From NCBI GenBank assembly GCA_903851035.1, contig CAINND010000009.1, positions 1 to 64,000 of the forward strand: a DNA stretch of 64,000 nucleotides, in the 5' to 3' direction. This document shows positions 29,255 to 38,059 of this stretch, piece after piece; positions within the stretch are counted from its first letter, which is position 1, and every line of letters begins with the position of its first letter. The position numbers and the translations under genes are program-made. Origin of the DNA: an uncultured Acidobacteriota bacterium. GTDB lineage: Bacteria > Acidobacteriota > Terriglobia > Terriglobales > Acidobacteriaceae. A model generated the notes under the pieces. That model saw nothing but the letters and a program-made list of their open reading frames with translations. It was not told the DNA's origin and did no database searches.

Positions 29255-30304
29255 ATGTCCGCACCCAATTCAAAATTCGTCCGCGCCTGTAAAGGCCTTC
29301 CTACGGACTCGACGCCTGTGTGGTTTATGCGCCAGGCTGGCCGCTATATGGCCGAGTACCGTGCGATCCGCAAGCACCATTCCCTCGTGGAAATCTGCAA
29401 GAAGCCCGAACTGGCCGCGCAGGTGACCATTGAGGCCGCTGAAATCCTGCAAGTGGATACCGCCATCATCTTTGCCGACCTGCTGCTGCCGCTGGAGGTG
29501 ATGGGCCTGCCCTTCCACTTCGCCGCCGGCGAAGGCCCGGTGATTGAAAAGCCCGTCCGCACGGCTGCCGATGTGGCCGCCCTGACCACCGACGGCGCTC
29601 CCGACCTGATGTACGTGAGCGAAGGCATTGCCCACTGCGCCAAGCACTGGGGAGACAAGCTGCCCATCATCGGCTTTTGCGGCGCGCCCTTTACGCTGGC
29701 CAGCTACATGATCGAAGGCGGCGGCTCGCGCAACTACGTCGAGGTAAAGACGTTGATGTACAACCAGCCGCAGGTGTTCGACGAACTGCTGGCGAAGTTG
29801 AACGTCATCCTCGCCGCCTATGTGGCCGACCAGGTCAAGGCCGGCGCCGACGTCATCCAGGTATTTGATAGCTGGGTGGGCTGCCTGAGCGTGGAGGACT
29901 ATCGCAAGTACGTGCTGCCGCGCACCAGTGAACTGATTGCAGCCATCAAGCAGACGGGCGTGCCGGTGATTTACTTTGGCACCGACAGCACCACCTTGCT
30001 GCCCTCGATGACCGAGACCTCGGCCGACGTGATTGGCCTAGATTGGCGCGTACCGTTTGCGGAGGGCTGGAAGCTGCTCAACCATCGCCCAACGCAGGGC
30101 AACCTCGATCCCGTCACCCTCTTCGGCAACTGGGAAGAAGTTAAACTGCGCGCCAAGAGCATCCTCGACCAGGCCGCCGCGCGCCCCGGACACATCTTCA
30201 ACCTGGGGCATGGCATTCTGCCGCTGACTCCGGTGGAGAACGTGAAGAACCTGGCGAAGTTTGTGCAGGAGTACTCGGCCGCACAGCGCGCCACTGGCCG
30301 TTAA
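29255..30304 (+). CDS. hemE: Uroporphyrinogen decarboxylase
   Basis: TPVWFMRQAGRYMAEYRAIRKHHSLVEICKKPELAAQVT. Confidence 0.97.
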   Translation: MSAPNSKFVRACKGLPTDSTPVWFMRQAGRYMAEYRAIRKHHSLVEICKKPELAAQVTIEAAEILQVDTAIIFADLLLPLEVMGLPFHFAAGEGPVIEKPVRTAADVAALTTDGAPDLMYVSEGIAHCAKHWGDKLPIIGFCGAPFTLASYMIEGGGSRNYVEVKTLMYNQPQVFDELLAKLNVILAAYVADQVKAGADVIQVFDSWVGCLSVEDYRKYVLPRTSELIAAIKQTGVPVIYFGTDSTTLLPSMTETSADVIGLDWRVPFAEGWKLLNHRPTQGNLDPVTLFGNWEEVKLRAKSILDQAAARPGHIFNLGHGILPLTPVENVKNLAKFVQEYSAAQRATGR

Positions 30305-30307
30305 ACG

Positions 30308-31216
30308 ATGACGAAGCCCGCCGTCCTGCTGCTTGCCCATGGAACTCCCGACACGATCGAGGAGATTCCGGCGTATTTGGCCAACGTGACCAGCGGACGG
30401 CCGCTGCCTCCTGCGGTGGTGGCCGAGATTCAGCATCGCTACTCGCTGATCGGCCGCTCACCGCTGACCGAGCTCACCATGCGTCAGGCAGAGCTGGTGC
30501 GGCAGGAGCTGGGACTGCCGGTGTACGTCGGCATGCGCAACTGGAAGCCCTACATTCACAAAACGGTTTTGCAGATGGCCGAAGACGGCGTGACGCACGC
30601 GGTGGCCGTTTGCCTGGCGCCGCATAACTCCCGCACCAGCGTTGGGCTGTACCGCCGCGCCGTGGTGGGAGAGACGGGCAAGGCTCCGTTTACCGTGGAC
30701 TTTGTTCCCGAGTGGCACAGCGAGCCGCTGCTGATTGTGGCCTTTGCCGAGCGGCTGCGCGATGGCTGGACGAAGGCTTCAGCCGAAGCGGGCGAGAAGA
30801 TTCCCGTGCTGTTTACCGCGCACAGCGTGCCGGTACGCACCATCGAGGCCGGCGACAACTACGAGCGCCAGACGCGCGAGACCGCCGAGCTGGTGGCCGC
30901 CGCGGTGCCGGAGATTGAGGGCAACTGGCGATTCGCCTTCCAGAGCCAGGGCATGAGCGGCGGTGAGTGGCTGGGGCCGACCGTGGAGAGCGTGATTGAC
31001 GAGCTGGCCGCTGCCGGAAAGAAGCATCTCTTCCTGCAGCCCATTGGATTTGTCTGCGACCACGTGGAAGTGTTGTACGACGTGGATATCGCTTTCAAAG
31101 ATTACGCCGCCGAGCGCGGCATTGCGCTCCGCCGGCCGGAGTCACTGAACGACTCCGCGTTGTTTGCGCACGCCGTGGCTGCCTTGGTGCGCCAGAGGCT
31201 GGCGGCCCGCCCTTAG
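30308..31216 (+). CDS. hemH: Ferrochelatase
   Basis: VLLLAHGTPDTIEEIPAYLANVTSGRPLP, LFTAHSVP, QPIGFVCDHVEVLYD. Confidence 0.95.
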   Translation: MTKPAVLLLAHGTPDTIEEIPAYLANVTSGRPLPPAVVAEIQHRYSLIGRSPLTELTMRQAELVRQELGLPVYVGMRNWKPYIHKTVLQMAEDGVTHAVAVCLAPHNSRTSVGLYRRAVVGETGKAPFTVDFVPEWHSEPLLIVAFAERLRDGWTKASAEAGEKIPVLFTAHSVPVRTIEAGDNYERQTRETAELVAAAVPEIEGNWRFAFQSQGMSGGEWLGPTVESVIDELAAAGKKHLFLQPIGFVCDHVEVLYDVDIAFKDYAAERGIALRRPESLNDSALFAHAVAALVRQRLAARP

Positions 31217-31239
31217 CAGGGGCATGGATTTTTATACAA

Positions 31240-31264
31240 ACGGCCTCCACTGAGGAGGCCGTGG
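31240..31264 (+). other. Stem-loop between hemH and the protoporphyrinogen oxidase gene
   Basis: acggcctcc-actga-ggaggccgt; only a weak downstream T-tract. Confidence 0.7.
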
Positions 31265-31289
31265 TTTTGCTACACCATAGGAGTTTTTC

Positions 31290-32705
31290 ATGCGTATTGC
31301 CATCATCGGCGGCGGCATCAGCGGATTGAGCGCCGCCTATTACCTGGAGCAGGAACGCGCCAAGGGCGCGCCCGTGGAATACACGCTCTTTGAGAGCGAG
31401 GGTCGGCTGGGCGGCGTCATGTTCAGCGATCAGATCGGCGACTGCGTCGTCGAAGGCGGCCCGGATTCGTTTTTGACCGAAAAGCCCTGGGCCAATCAGC
31501 TCTGCGCCGAACTGGGCATTGCCGACGACCTGATCGGCAGCAATGACAGTCAGCGCGTTACCTACATTCTGGTCAAAGGCCGTCTGGTTCCCATGCCGGA
31601 TGGATTGATGTTCATGGTGCCCACCAAGCTGATACCCACGGCGTTGACGCGGCTCTTTAGCTGGGGAACGAAGTTCAAAATGCTGGGCGAGCTGCTGCAT
31701 CCGCCGCGCCCGGTACACAAGGACGAAACGGTGGCGCAGATGGTGGAGCGCCACTTTGGCAGCGAAGTGGTGGACCGTTTGGCCGACCCGCTGTTGAGCG
31801 GCGTCTATGGCGGCGATGCCGCATCGCTGAGCGTGCGCGCCGTGCTGCCCAAGTTCGTGGAGATGGAAGAGAACTACGGCTCGCTGTGCCGGGCCATGCT
31901 GGCCGGACGCAAAAAGATGGCCGCCATCCAGAAAGCCAAAGGGTACAAGCCGAAGCCGCTGTTCAGTTCGCTGAAGGGCGGCATGCAGCAGATGATTGAC
32001 GCCATCGTGGCGCGGCTGACTCCCGCGTGGATCAAGCTGAACACCAACATTGAAAGCCTGCACCAGAAGGACGGCGGCTGGGAGCTGACGACCGCGGCCG
32101 GCGTAGAGCAGTACGACGCCGTCATCTTCGCCACTCCGGCGCGCGTGGCCAGCCTGATGCTGAAGTCCACCGACGCGCAATTGAGTGACGACCTGGGACG
32201 CGTGGAGTACAGCAGCAGCATCACCTGTACCCTGGGCTACAAACGCGACGATCTGAAGATGTGCCAGCCGGGCTTCGGTTTTCTGATTCCGCGCAGCGAA
32301 GGCACTCGCATGCTGGCGACGACCTTTGTCCACACGAAATTTCCCTTCCGCGCGCCAGACGACAAGGCGCTGGTGCGCTGCTTCCTGGGCGGAGCCGGCG
32401 ACCAGGCCGTGCTGAAGCTGACGGATGAGGAAGTGACGGCCCAGGTGCGCAAGGAGTTGAAGCAGATTACGGGCATCACGGCCGAGCCCTGGTTTGTGAA
32501 GGTCTATCGCTGGGATCGCGCCATGGCGCAGTACACGCCCGGCCACCTGGAGCGCATCGAGCGCATTGGCGAGACCTTGAAGCGCATGCAGAATCTCTCC
32601 ATCGCCGGCAACTTCTACAAGGGCATCGGAGTGCCGGACTGCATCCGCACGGGCAAGGAAGCGGCGGAGCACATGGCCGCCCTGGCGCGCGCGGCCAAGG
32701 CCTAG
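31290..32705 (+). CDS. hemY: Oxygen-dependent protoporphyrinogen/coproporphyrinogen oxidase (HemG/HemY family)
   Basis: MRIAIIGGGISGLSAAYYLEQ...GGPDSFLTEKPWA...GVYGGDAASLSVRAVLP. Confidence 0.92.
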   Translation: MRIAIIGGGISGLSAAYYLEQERAKGAPVEYTLFESEGRLGGVMFSDQIGDCVVEGGPDSFLTEKPWANQLCAELGIADDLIGSNDSQRVTYILVKGRLVPMPDGLMFMVPTKLIPTALTRLFSWGTKFKMLGELLHPPRPVHKDETVAQMVERHFGSEVVDRLADPLLSGVYGGDAASLSVRAVLPKFVEMEENYGSLCRAMLAGRKKMAAIQKAKGYKPKPLFSSLKGGMQQMIDAIVARLTPAWIKLNTNIESLHQKDGGWELTTAAGVEQYDAVIFATPARVASLMLKSTDAQLSDDLGRVEYSSSITCTLGYKRDDLKMCQPGFGFLIPRSEGTRMLATTFVHTKFPFRAPDDKALVRCFLGGAGDQAVLKLTDEEVTAQVRKELKQITGITAEPWFVKVYRWDRAMAQYTPGHLERIERIGETLKRMQNLSIAGNFYKGIGVPDCIRTGKEAAEHMAALARAAKA

Positions 32706-32741
32706 CACACATTAGTCGAATCACATTTGTCGCATCACATC

Positions 32742-32770
32742 GGGCGCGGAGTTCATAACTCCGCGCCTTT
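32742..32770 (+). terminator. Intrinsic terminator
   Basis: ggcgcggagttcataactccgcgccttta. Confidence 0.75.
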
Positions 32771-32812
32771 ATTCGCGCCGAATGCCGTTGGTGCGTTACC
32801 ATCGTGAACGCC

Positions 32813-33526
32813 ATGCCGCGCATTCTCATCGTCGAAGACGAAATTCATCTTGCCCAGGGGTTGCTGTTTAATCTTGAAGCCGAAGGCCACGAGGCCGTGG
32901 CCGTGGAGAGCGGCGAACTGTCGCTGGAGCGTCTGCTGAAAGCCGGCGAGAGTTTTGATGCCCTGGTGCTGGACGTGATGCTGCCCGGGCTGAATGGTTT
33001 TGAAGTGGCGGCCAAGCTGCGCGAGGCGCAGAACTTCACGCCCATCCTGATGTTGACCGCGCGCGCGCGACCCGAGGATGTGTTGAAGGGCTTTGCCAGC
33101 GGCGCCGACGATTACCTGCCCAAGCCATTCGATTTGGCCATCCTGCTGGCGCGCGTAAACGGACTGCTGCGCCGCACCGGCTGGGCACAGCGTCAAAAGG
33201 TGGCGGCCACGCCGCCCGGGCCGGAGGTCTTCCACTTCCACGGCCGCACGCTGGATTTCAGCACCCTTGAGTTGACCTCCCCGGCGGGCAGCGCGCAACT
33301 TACGCTGATGGAAGCCAGCCTGCTGCGCTACTTCCTAGAGCATCCCAACCGCAACGTAAGCCGCAAGCAGATATTGGAAGAGGTGTGGGGGCTGCACGAA
33401 GACACCGACACGCGCGCCATCGACAACTTCATCGTGCGCCTGCGCCGCTACATTGAAGACGCGCCGGGAACGCCCAAGCTGCTGGTAACCGTGCGCGGCG
33501 TGGGCTATCGCTTCCTGGGCGAATAG
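32813..33526 (+). CDS. OmpR/PhoB-family response regulator
   Basis: MPRILIVEDEIHLAQGL...LVLDVMLPGLNGFEV...LTARARPEDVLKGFASGADDYLPKPFD + C-terminal winged helix. Confidence 0.95.
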   Translation: MPRILIVEDEIHLAQGLLFNLEAEGHEAVAVESGELSLERLLKAGESFDALVLDVMLPGLNGFEVAAKLREAQNFTPILMLTARARPEDVLKGFASGADDYLPKPFDLAILLARVNGLLRRTGWAQRQKVAATPPGPEVFHFHGRTLDFSTLELTSPAGSAQLTLMEASLLRYFLEHPNRNVSRKQILEEVWGLHEDTDTRAIDNFIVRLRRYIEDAPGTPKLLVTVRGVGYRFLGE

Positions 33527-33544
33527 TGCCACGTAGGCAAACCC

Positions 33545-34531
33545 TTACCAGCGATCTCCCCAACCCAGCCGTTTGAGCCGCCGCCAATCATCTTTGTGTG
33601 AGCGCGTCACGGTCGCCTGCGCAATCTTGCCTTCTGAGCATAGAGTGAGCTGCGCGTAGCCGCCGTGCAGTTGCGGATGGCGGACGATGCGCGCGGCGTT
33701 GGCGCCAGTTGCTGAATCCGCGGTTAAAATATTTTCTCTCGCAACGGCCAGATAGCTGAACTTTTCGTCCTCGTAGCTCAGCTCTGCCTGCTTCAGGCGG
33801 CGATGCTCGGCCGTGCGTTCGACGCGGGCAGCGAAGTGGCACCAGTCGTTTGCGGCCATGGGGCAGGATTGTTGGCTGGGGCAGGGCGCCACGATTCGCG
33901 ATCCGGCGGCGAGCAACTGCGTGCGCGCCGCAAGTATGTTGGCGAAGCCCGCCATGGTGCCGGGCTCAATGAGCACGAGGAGTTGGCTGGTGCGCGCCCA
34001 GGCCTTTGCGATCACATCGACGCGCTCGGCCGAATCCAGCTCGTTGAGCGCATAAGAGCAGAGCACCAAATCGCACTGCCCCGCAGGCAGCGCGGCGTTG
34101 AGATTGGTGACATGCCAGCGGGCTTCGCGCAGCGCGGCGAGAGGTGCATCAGAGGTCATTCGGCGGGCAAGATGGGCCAACTCGGCATCACGCTCCACGG
34201 CCGCCACAGTGGCTAGCGTTGGGAAGAGTTCACAGGCGGCCCACAAGGCGGTTCCGGGGCCGCTGCCAAGATCGAGCGCCGTTTGGGGCGCGAAGCCAGT
34301 ACCTTCGGCGGCCCAGCGCAGCGCGCGATGGACGGCGGCGTATGTGGCGGGCATGCGCACGGCCAGGTAGGCGGCACGCTCGACGGCACTGCTCATCGCA
34401 GGCGGATGCTGACCCTTGCGCGGTCCGCGATAGCCCAGGCTGAGGCCCTCGGCGGCCACGCGCAGGGCGGCCAACGGATGCGCGCTCAACTCGCGCTCCA
34501 CGGCCAGTCGCAGCGCCGGGGGCAGTTGCAT
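33545..34531 (-). CDS. Rsm22-family (METTL17-like) methyltransferase
   Basis: YLAVRMPATYAAVHRAL, LDLGSGPGTALWAA, YALNEL, CPSQQSCPM...WCHFAARVERTAEHRRLK. Confidence 0.85.
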   Translation of the reverse strand: MQLPPALRLAVERELSAHPLAALRVAAEGLSLGYRGPRKGQHPPAMSSAVERAAYLAVRMPATYAAVHRALRWAAEGTGFAPQTALDLGSGPGTALWAACELFPTLATVAAVERDAELAHLARRMTSDAPLAALREARWHVTNLNAALPAGQCDLVLCSYALNELDSAERVDVIAKAWARTSQLLVLIEPGTMAGFANILAARTQLLAAGSRIVAPCPSQQSCPMAANDWCHFAARVERTAEHRRLKQAELSYEDEKFSYLAVARENILTADSATGANAARIVRHPQLHGGYAQLTLCSEGKIAQATVTRSHKDDWRRLKRLGWGDRW

Positions 34532-35505
34532 CAGCGAGCCTTGGAGCGCCGGTAGGCCACCACGTTGCGCTCGTGCTGATCGAATGTGGCGCTGAAGCGA
34601 TGGCGTCCGCTGCCGTCTCCGATGGCGACGAAGAAGAGCGCGTCGGTCGGCGCCGGGTGCATGGCGGCCTTAAGCGAGGCCGCGCCGGGATTGGCGATCG
34701 GCCCCGGCGGAAGCCCGGCGACGCGATAGGTGTTGTAGGGCGAATCTGATTGCAGATCGCTTTGATAGATGGTGCCGCGATAGGTGCCGCGTACCAGCGC
34801 AGCGTAAACCACGGTGGGGTCGGCCCCCAGCGCCATGTTCTTGCGCAGACGGTTGGTGTACACGCCGGCAATGAGCGCGCGCTCGTCCGGGGCCGCGGTT
34901 TCTTTTTCCACGATGGAGGCCAGGGTGACCACGCGATGCACGTCAGTGTGCAGGCCCAGCGCGTTGGCCTCATGCTGAAAGCGGCGCACCATGGCCGAGC
35001 AGATGTCGTGCATGCTCATGCTGCGGCTGAACTGGTAGGTGTCCGGAAAGAGATAGCCCTCCAGCGTGCGCGCGCCGGGATCGATGGCGTGGATGAGTGA
35101 GACATCGTGCGTGGCGGCCTTGAGAAAATCCTCGTGGCGGCCCAGGCCCGCAGCCTCAATGGCGGCGGCGATTTCGTATAGGTTGTACCCCTCGGGCACG
35201 ACAACGGTATGCAGCAGCACGTCTCCGCGAACAATGCGGTGGAAGACCTGCAGCGTGCTGGCCGGGTGCGCAAAGCTGTACTCGCCGGCCTTGAGGCGGC
35301 GGCTGGGCTGAAGGTAATGAATAAGTTCAAAGGCCCAGCGGCTGCGGATGACGCCGTGTTCTTCGAGTGAGGCGGAGATGGCGGCCGAGCTTGACCCGGC
35401 GGGAAAGAGCAGCACCTGCTCCGATGCCGGAGCCACGGGCACGAGCAGCGCCCATGCCATCCATGCCAGGAGGGCTATAAAAAACAAGCCGAGAAGACTA
35501 CGCAT
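34531..35505 (-). CDS. mltG: Endolytic murein transglycosylase
   Basis: N-terminal TM; VVPEGYNLYEIA; LEGYLFPDTYQFSR; LASIVEKETAAPDERALIAGVYTNRL; LPPGPIANPGAASLKAAMHP. Confidence 0.95.
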   Translation of the reverse strand: MRSLLGLFFIALLAWMAWALLVPVAPASEQVLLFPAGSSSAAISASLEEHGVIRSRWAFELIHYLQPSRRLKAGEYSFAHPASTLQVFHRIVRGDVLLHTVVVPEGYNLYEIAAAIEAAGLGRHEDFLKAATHDVSLIHAIDPGARTLEGYLFPDTYQFSRSMSMHDICSAMVRRFQHEANALGLHTDVHRVVTLASIVEKETAAPDERALIAGVYTNRLRKNMALGADPTVVYAALVRGTYRGTIYQSDLQSDSPYNTYRVAGLPPGPIANPGAASLKAAMHPAPTDALFFVAIGDGSGRHRFSATFDQHERNVVAYRRSKAR

Positions 35506-35572
35506 GCCCACAGTGTAGATGAGCCACGCGCCGGGCTCCAAGCGGAGAAACGAAGAGGGGGCGAGGGTTGAG

Positions 35573-35950
35573 TTAATTACCAAGCAGCCGCAGCGCGGGT
35601 ACATCCGGCATGGCCATCGCGGCATCTCCGGCCAGCGCCACAATCCAGCCGGCCATCTCGTCACGCAGGGCGGCCACGTTGAGGCCGCCATACGCGGCGG
35701 GAAAGCCCTGTAGCTTGACCAGCGCGTGATTCAGTTGCGAGGCCGCGCCGCGCTGGTTGCCGCGCTGATGGTGATGCATGGCGCAGGCCAGTTGAATCAG
35801 CGCCTGCACAAAGGTCTTTTCCGGAGGCCGGCACAGGCGCCAGTGCTCCTCCCAGAATTCATGGGCCAGGAAGAACCTGCCATCGCGATAAGCGGCCAGG
35901 CCTTCCGCCATGGCGCCCGCCGTCCAATCCAATTCCGGTGTCTCGCTCAA
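35573..35950 (-). CDS. DUF309 domain-containing protein
   Basis: DGRFFLAHEFWEEHWRLCRPPEKTFVQALIQLACAMHHHQRGNQRGA. Confidence 0.85.
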   Translation of the reverse strand: MSETPELDWTAGAMAEGLAAYRDGRFFLAHEFWEEHWRLCRPPEKTFVQALIQLACAMHHHQRGNQRGAASQLNHALVKLQGFPAAYGGLNVAALRDEMAGWIVALAGDAAMAMPDVPALRLLGN

Positions 35951-36193
35951 TCTTGCCGCTCCGGCAACAGAGTAACACTGCGCGGCAATTGCAACGCGCC
36001 AGTTCGCCTTCGCAATGTCCGTAATCGGGTCCAGCGATTACGCACTTTGGCCATCTGCCAACGGTGCAAACTAGCCCGTTGGCAAGCTCGAGAGTAGAAT
36101 GTGCCACGATGCCGCGCCACCCGGATTACGCAACTCAAAATTGTGTAATCATCGCGCACAACCCGGGCAGCGGCCACTATTGGGAGCTACGCC

Positions 36194-37954
36194 TTGTCAC
36201 TCGCTGGACAATCGTTTACCTGGATTCGGAAGACTCTTCGCAGCGCCGCTCACTGCGTCCTGCTGCTGGCCGCGCTTATTGCGTCACTGCCCACGCCTGC
36301 GGCCGCGCAGAGTTCCACCACTGCGGCCATGCCTGCCAACCGTTACGCCGCCGCCGATGACTGGTGGAAGCACTCGGTTATCTACGAGCTGTATCCGCGC
36401 AGCTTTGCCGACAGCAACAACGACGGCACGGGCGACCTGAACGGCATCACCGCGCACCTGGACTACCTGCAACAACTCGGCGTGGATGCCGTCTGGCTGA
36501 CTCCCATGTTTCCCTCGCCGCAGGTGGACTTCGGCTACGACGTCAGCGACTATCGCAACGTTGATCCGCAGTACGGAACGCTCAAGGACTTCGACCGCCT
36601 GGTCAGCGAGGCCAGGAAGCGCAACATCAAGATCGTTCTCGATTTTGTGGTCAACCACAGCAGCGACCAGCACAAGTGGTTCAAGGAGTCGCGCAGCTCG
36701 CGCACGAACCGCTACCGCGATTTCTACATCTGGCGCGATGGCCGCGCGGCGAATGAGCCGCCCAACAACTGGCGCAGCCTCTTCGGCGGGCCCAGTTGGA
36801 AGCTGGATGCGACCACTGGGCAGTATTACTATCACTTCTTCTACCCTGAGCAGCCCGACCTGAATTGGCGCAACCCGAAAGTCGAGCGCGAAATGTTCAA
36901 CACCATGCGCTGGTGGTTCAAGCGCGGGGTCTACGGCTTCCGGCTGGATGCCGTGGACGTGCTCTACGAAGACCCGAAGCTCAAGGACAATCCCATACTG
37001 GAGGGCACCGACTCCTACGGCGGTCCTAAGCAGGATCACATCTACGATCACAGCATTCCCGAGGTGCACGCAGCCTTGCAGCGCATGCGCAAGGTGGTGG
37101 ATGAATATCCCGGACGCGTGCTGATTGGCGAGACCTGGACGAGCACCACAAAGGAGTTGGCTGAGTACTACGGCCCGCACAACGACGAGCTGCAAATGCC
37201 CATGTACTTCAACTTCACCACCATCAATAAGCTCGACGCGGAGAAATTCCGCGAGCGCATTGAAGCCGTGGAGACGAACGATGCCGGGGGATGGCCGGTC
37301 TTCGTGCTCAGCAATCACGACATCGTGCGCCAGGTGGACCGCTACACTCCCGCGGGCGCGGACAAAGATCAGGTGGGGCGGCTGCTGGCCGCGCTCTACC
37401 TCACGCTGCGCGGCACGCCCATCATGTACATGGGTGAGGAACTCGGCATGCGCAACAACGATCCCACGCGGCGTGAGGATGTGAAGGACATCATCGGCCG
37501 GTTGGCCTGGCCAAAGGACAAAGGCCGCGATGGCGAGCGCACTCCCATGCAGTGGGACGCCACGGTGAATGCCGGATTCAACACGGGTGCTGCAACATGG
37601 TTGCCCGTGGGCGCCGATTACAAGACGCGCAACGTGGCTGCGGAATCGGCCGATCCCGCATCGGTGCTGAACTGGTATCGCCGCCTGATTGCGCTGCGAC
37701 GCACTGTGCCGGCCCTGAGCGAAGGCGACTACCGCACGCTGCCGGTGAGCGACAAGAATCTACTGGCCTTTTCTCGCACGGCCATGGGCAAGACAGTGGT
37801 GGTGCTGCTGAACATGAGCGGCGAGGAGCAGTCGGTGTCGCTGGCCGATGTAGCACCGCGCGGATTGCGTGGGCTGGCCGCCACCGCAGCCACGGTGAGT
37901 GGCGCGCAGGTAAAGCTCTCCGCCTATGGTGCCGTGGTGGCGGAGGTCGAGTAG
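36194..37954 (+). CDS. Secreted GH13 alpha-glucosidase
   Basis: Signal peptide; WWKHSVIYELYPRSFADSNNDGTGDLNGI; GFRLDAVD; LIGETW; LSNHDIVR. Confidence 0.93.
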   Translation: MSLAGQSFTWIRKTLRSAAHCVLLLAALIASLPTPAAAQSSTTAAMPANRYAAADDWWKHSVIYELYPRSFADSNNDGTGDLNGITAHLDYLQQLGVDAVWLTPMFPSPQVDFGYDVSDYRNVDPQYGTLKDFDRLVSEARKRNIKIVLDFVVNHSSDQHKWFKESRSSRTNRYRDFYIWRDGRAANEPPNNWRSLFGGPSWKLDATTGQYYYHFFYPEQPDLNWRNPKVEREMFNTMRWWFKRGVYGFRLDAVDVLYEDPKLKDNPILEGTDSYGGPKQDHIYDHSIPEVHAALQRMRKVVDEYPGRVLIGETWTSTTKELAEYYGPHNDELQMPMYFNFTTINKLDAEKFRERIEAVETNDAGGWPVFVLSNHDIVRQVDRYTPAGADKDQVGRLLAALYLTLRGTPIMYMGEELGMRNNDPTRREDVKDIIGRLAWPKDKGRDGERTPMQWDATVNAGFNTGAATWLPVGADYKTRNVAAESADPASVLNWYRRLIALRRTVPALSEGDYRTLPVSDKNLLAFSRTAMGKTVVVLLNMSGEEQSVSLADVAPRGLRGLAATAATVSGAQVKLSAYGAVVAEVE

Positions 37955-38059
37955 CCCACGTCAGGTATCCTGCCATGCAAGCCTTTGGGGCAGTGTGTGC
38001 AAAGTGGTGTGAGCCCTATGCTTGCACCCATCCATCTTTGCGTTTAGTGTTCTTAACCG

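Noticed and set aside
31095-32708. 537-aa minus-strand ORF
   Set aside because: Antisense to the hemG/Y coding sequence
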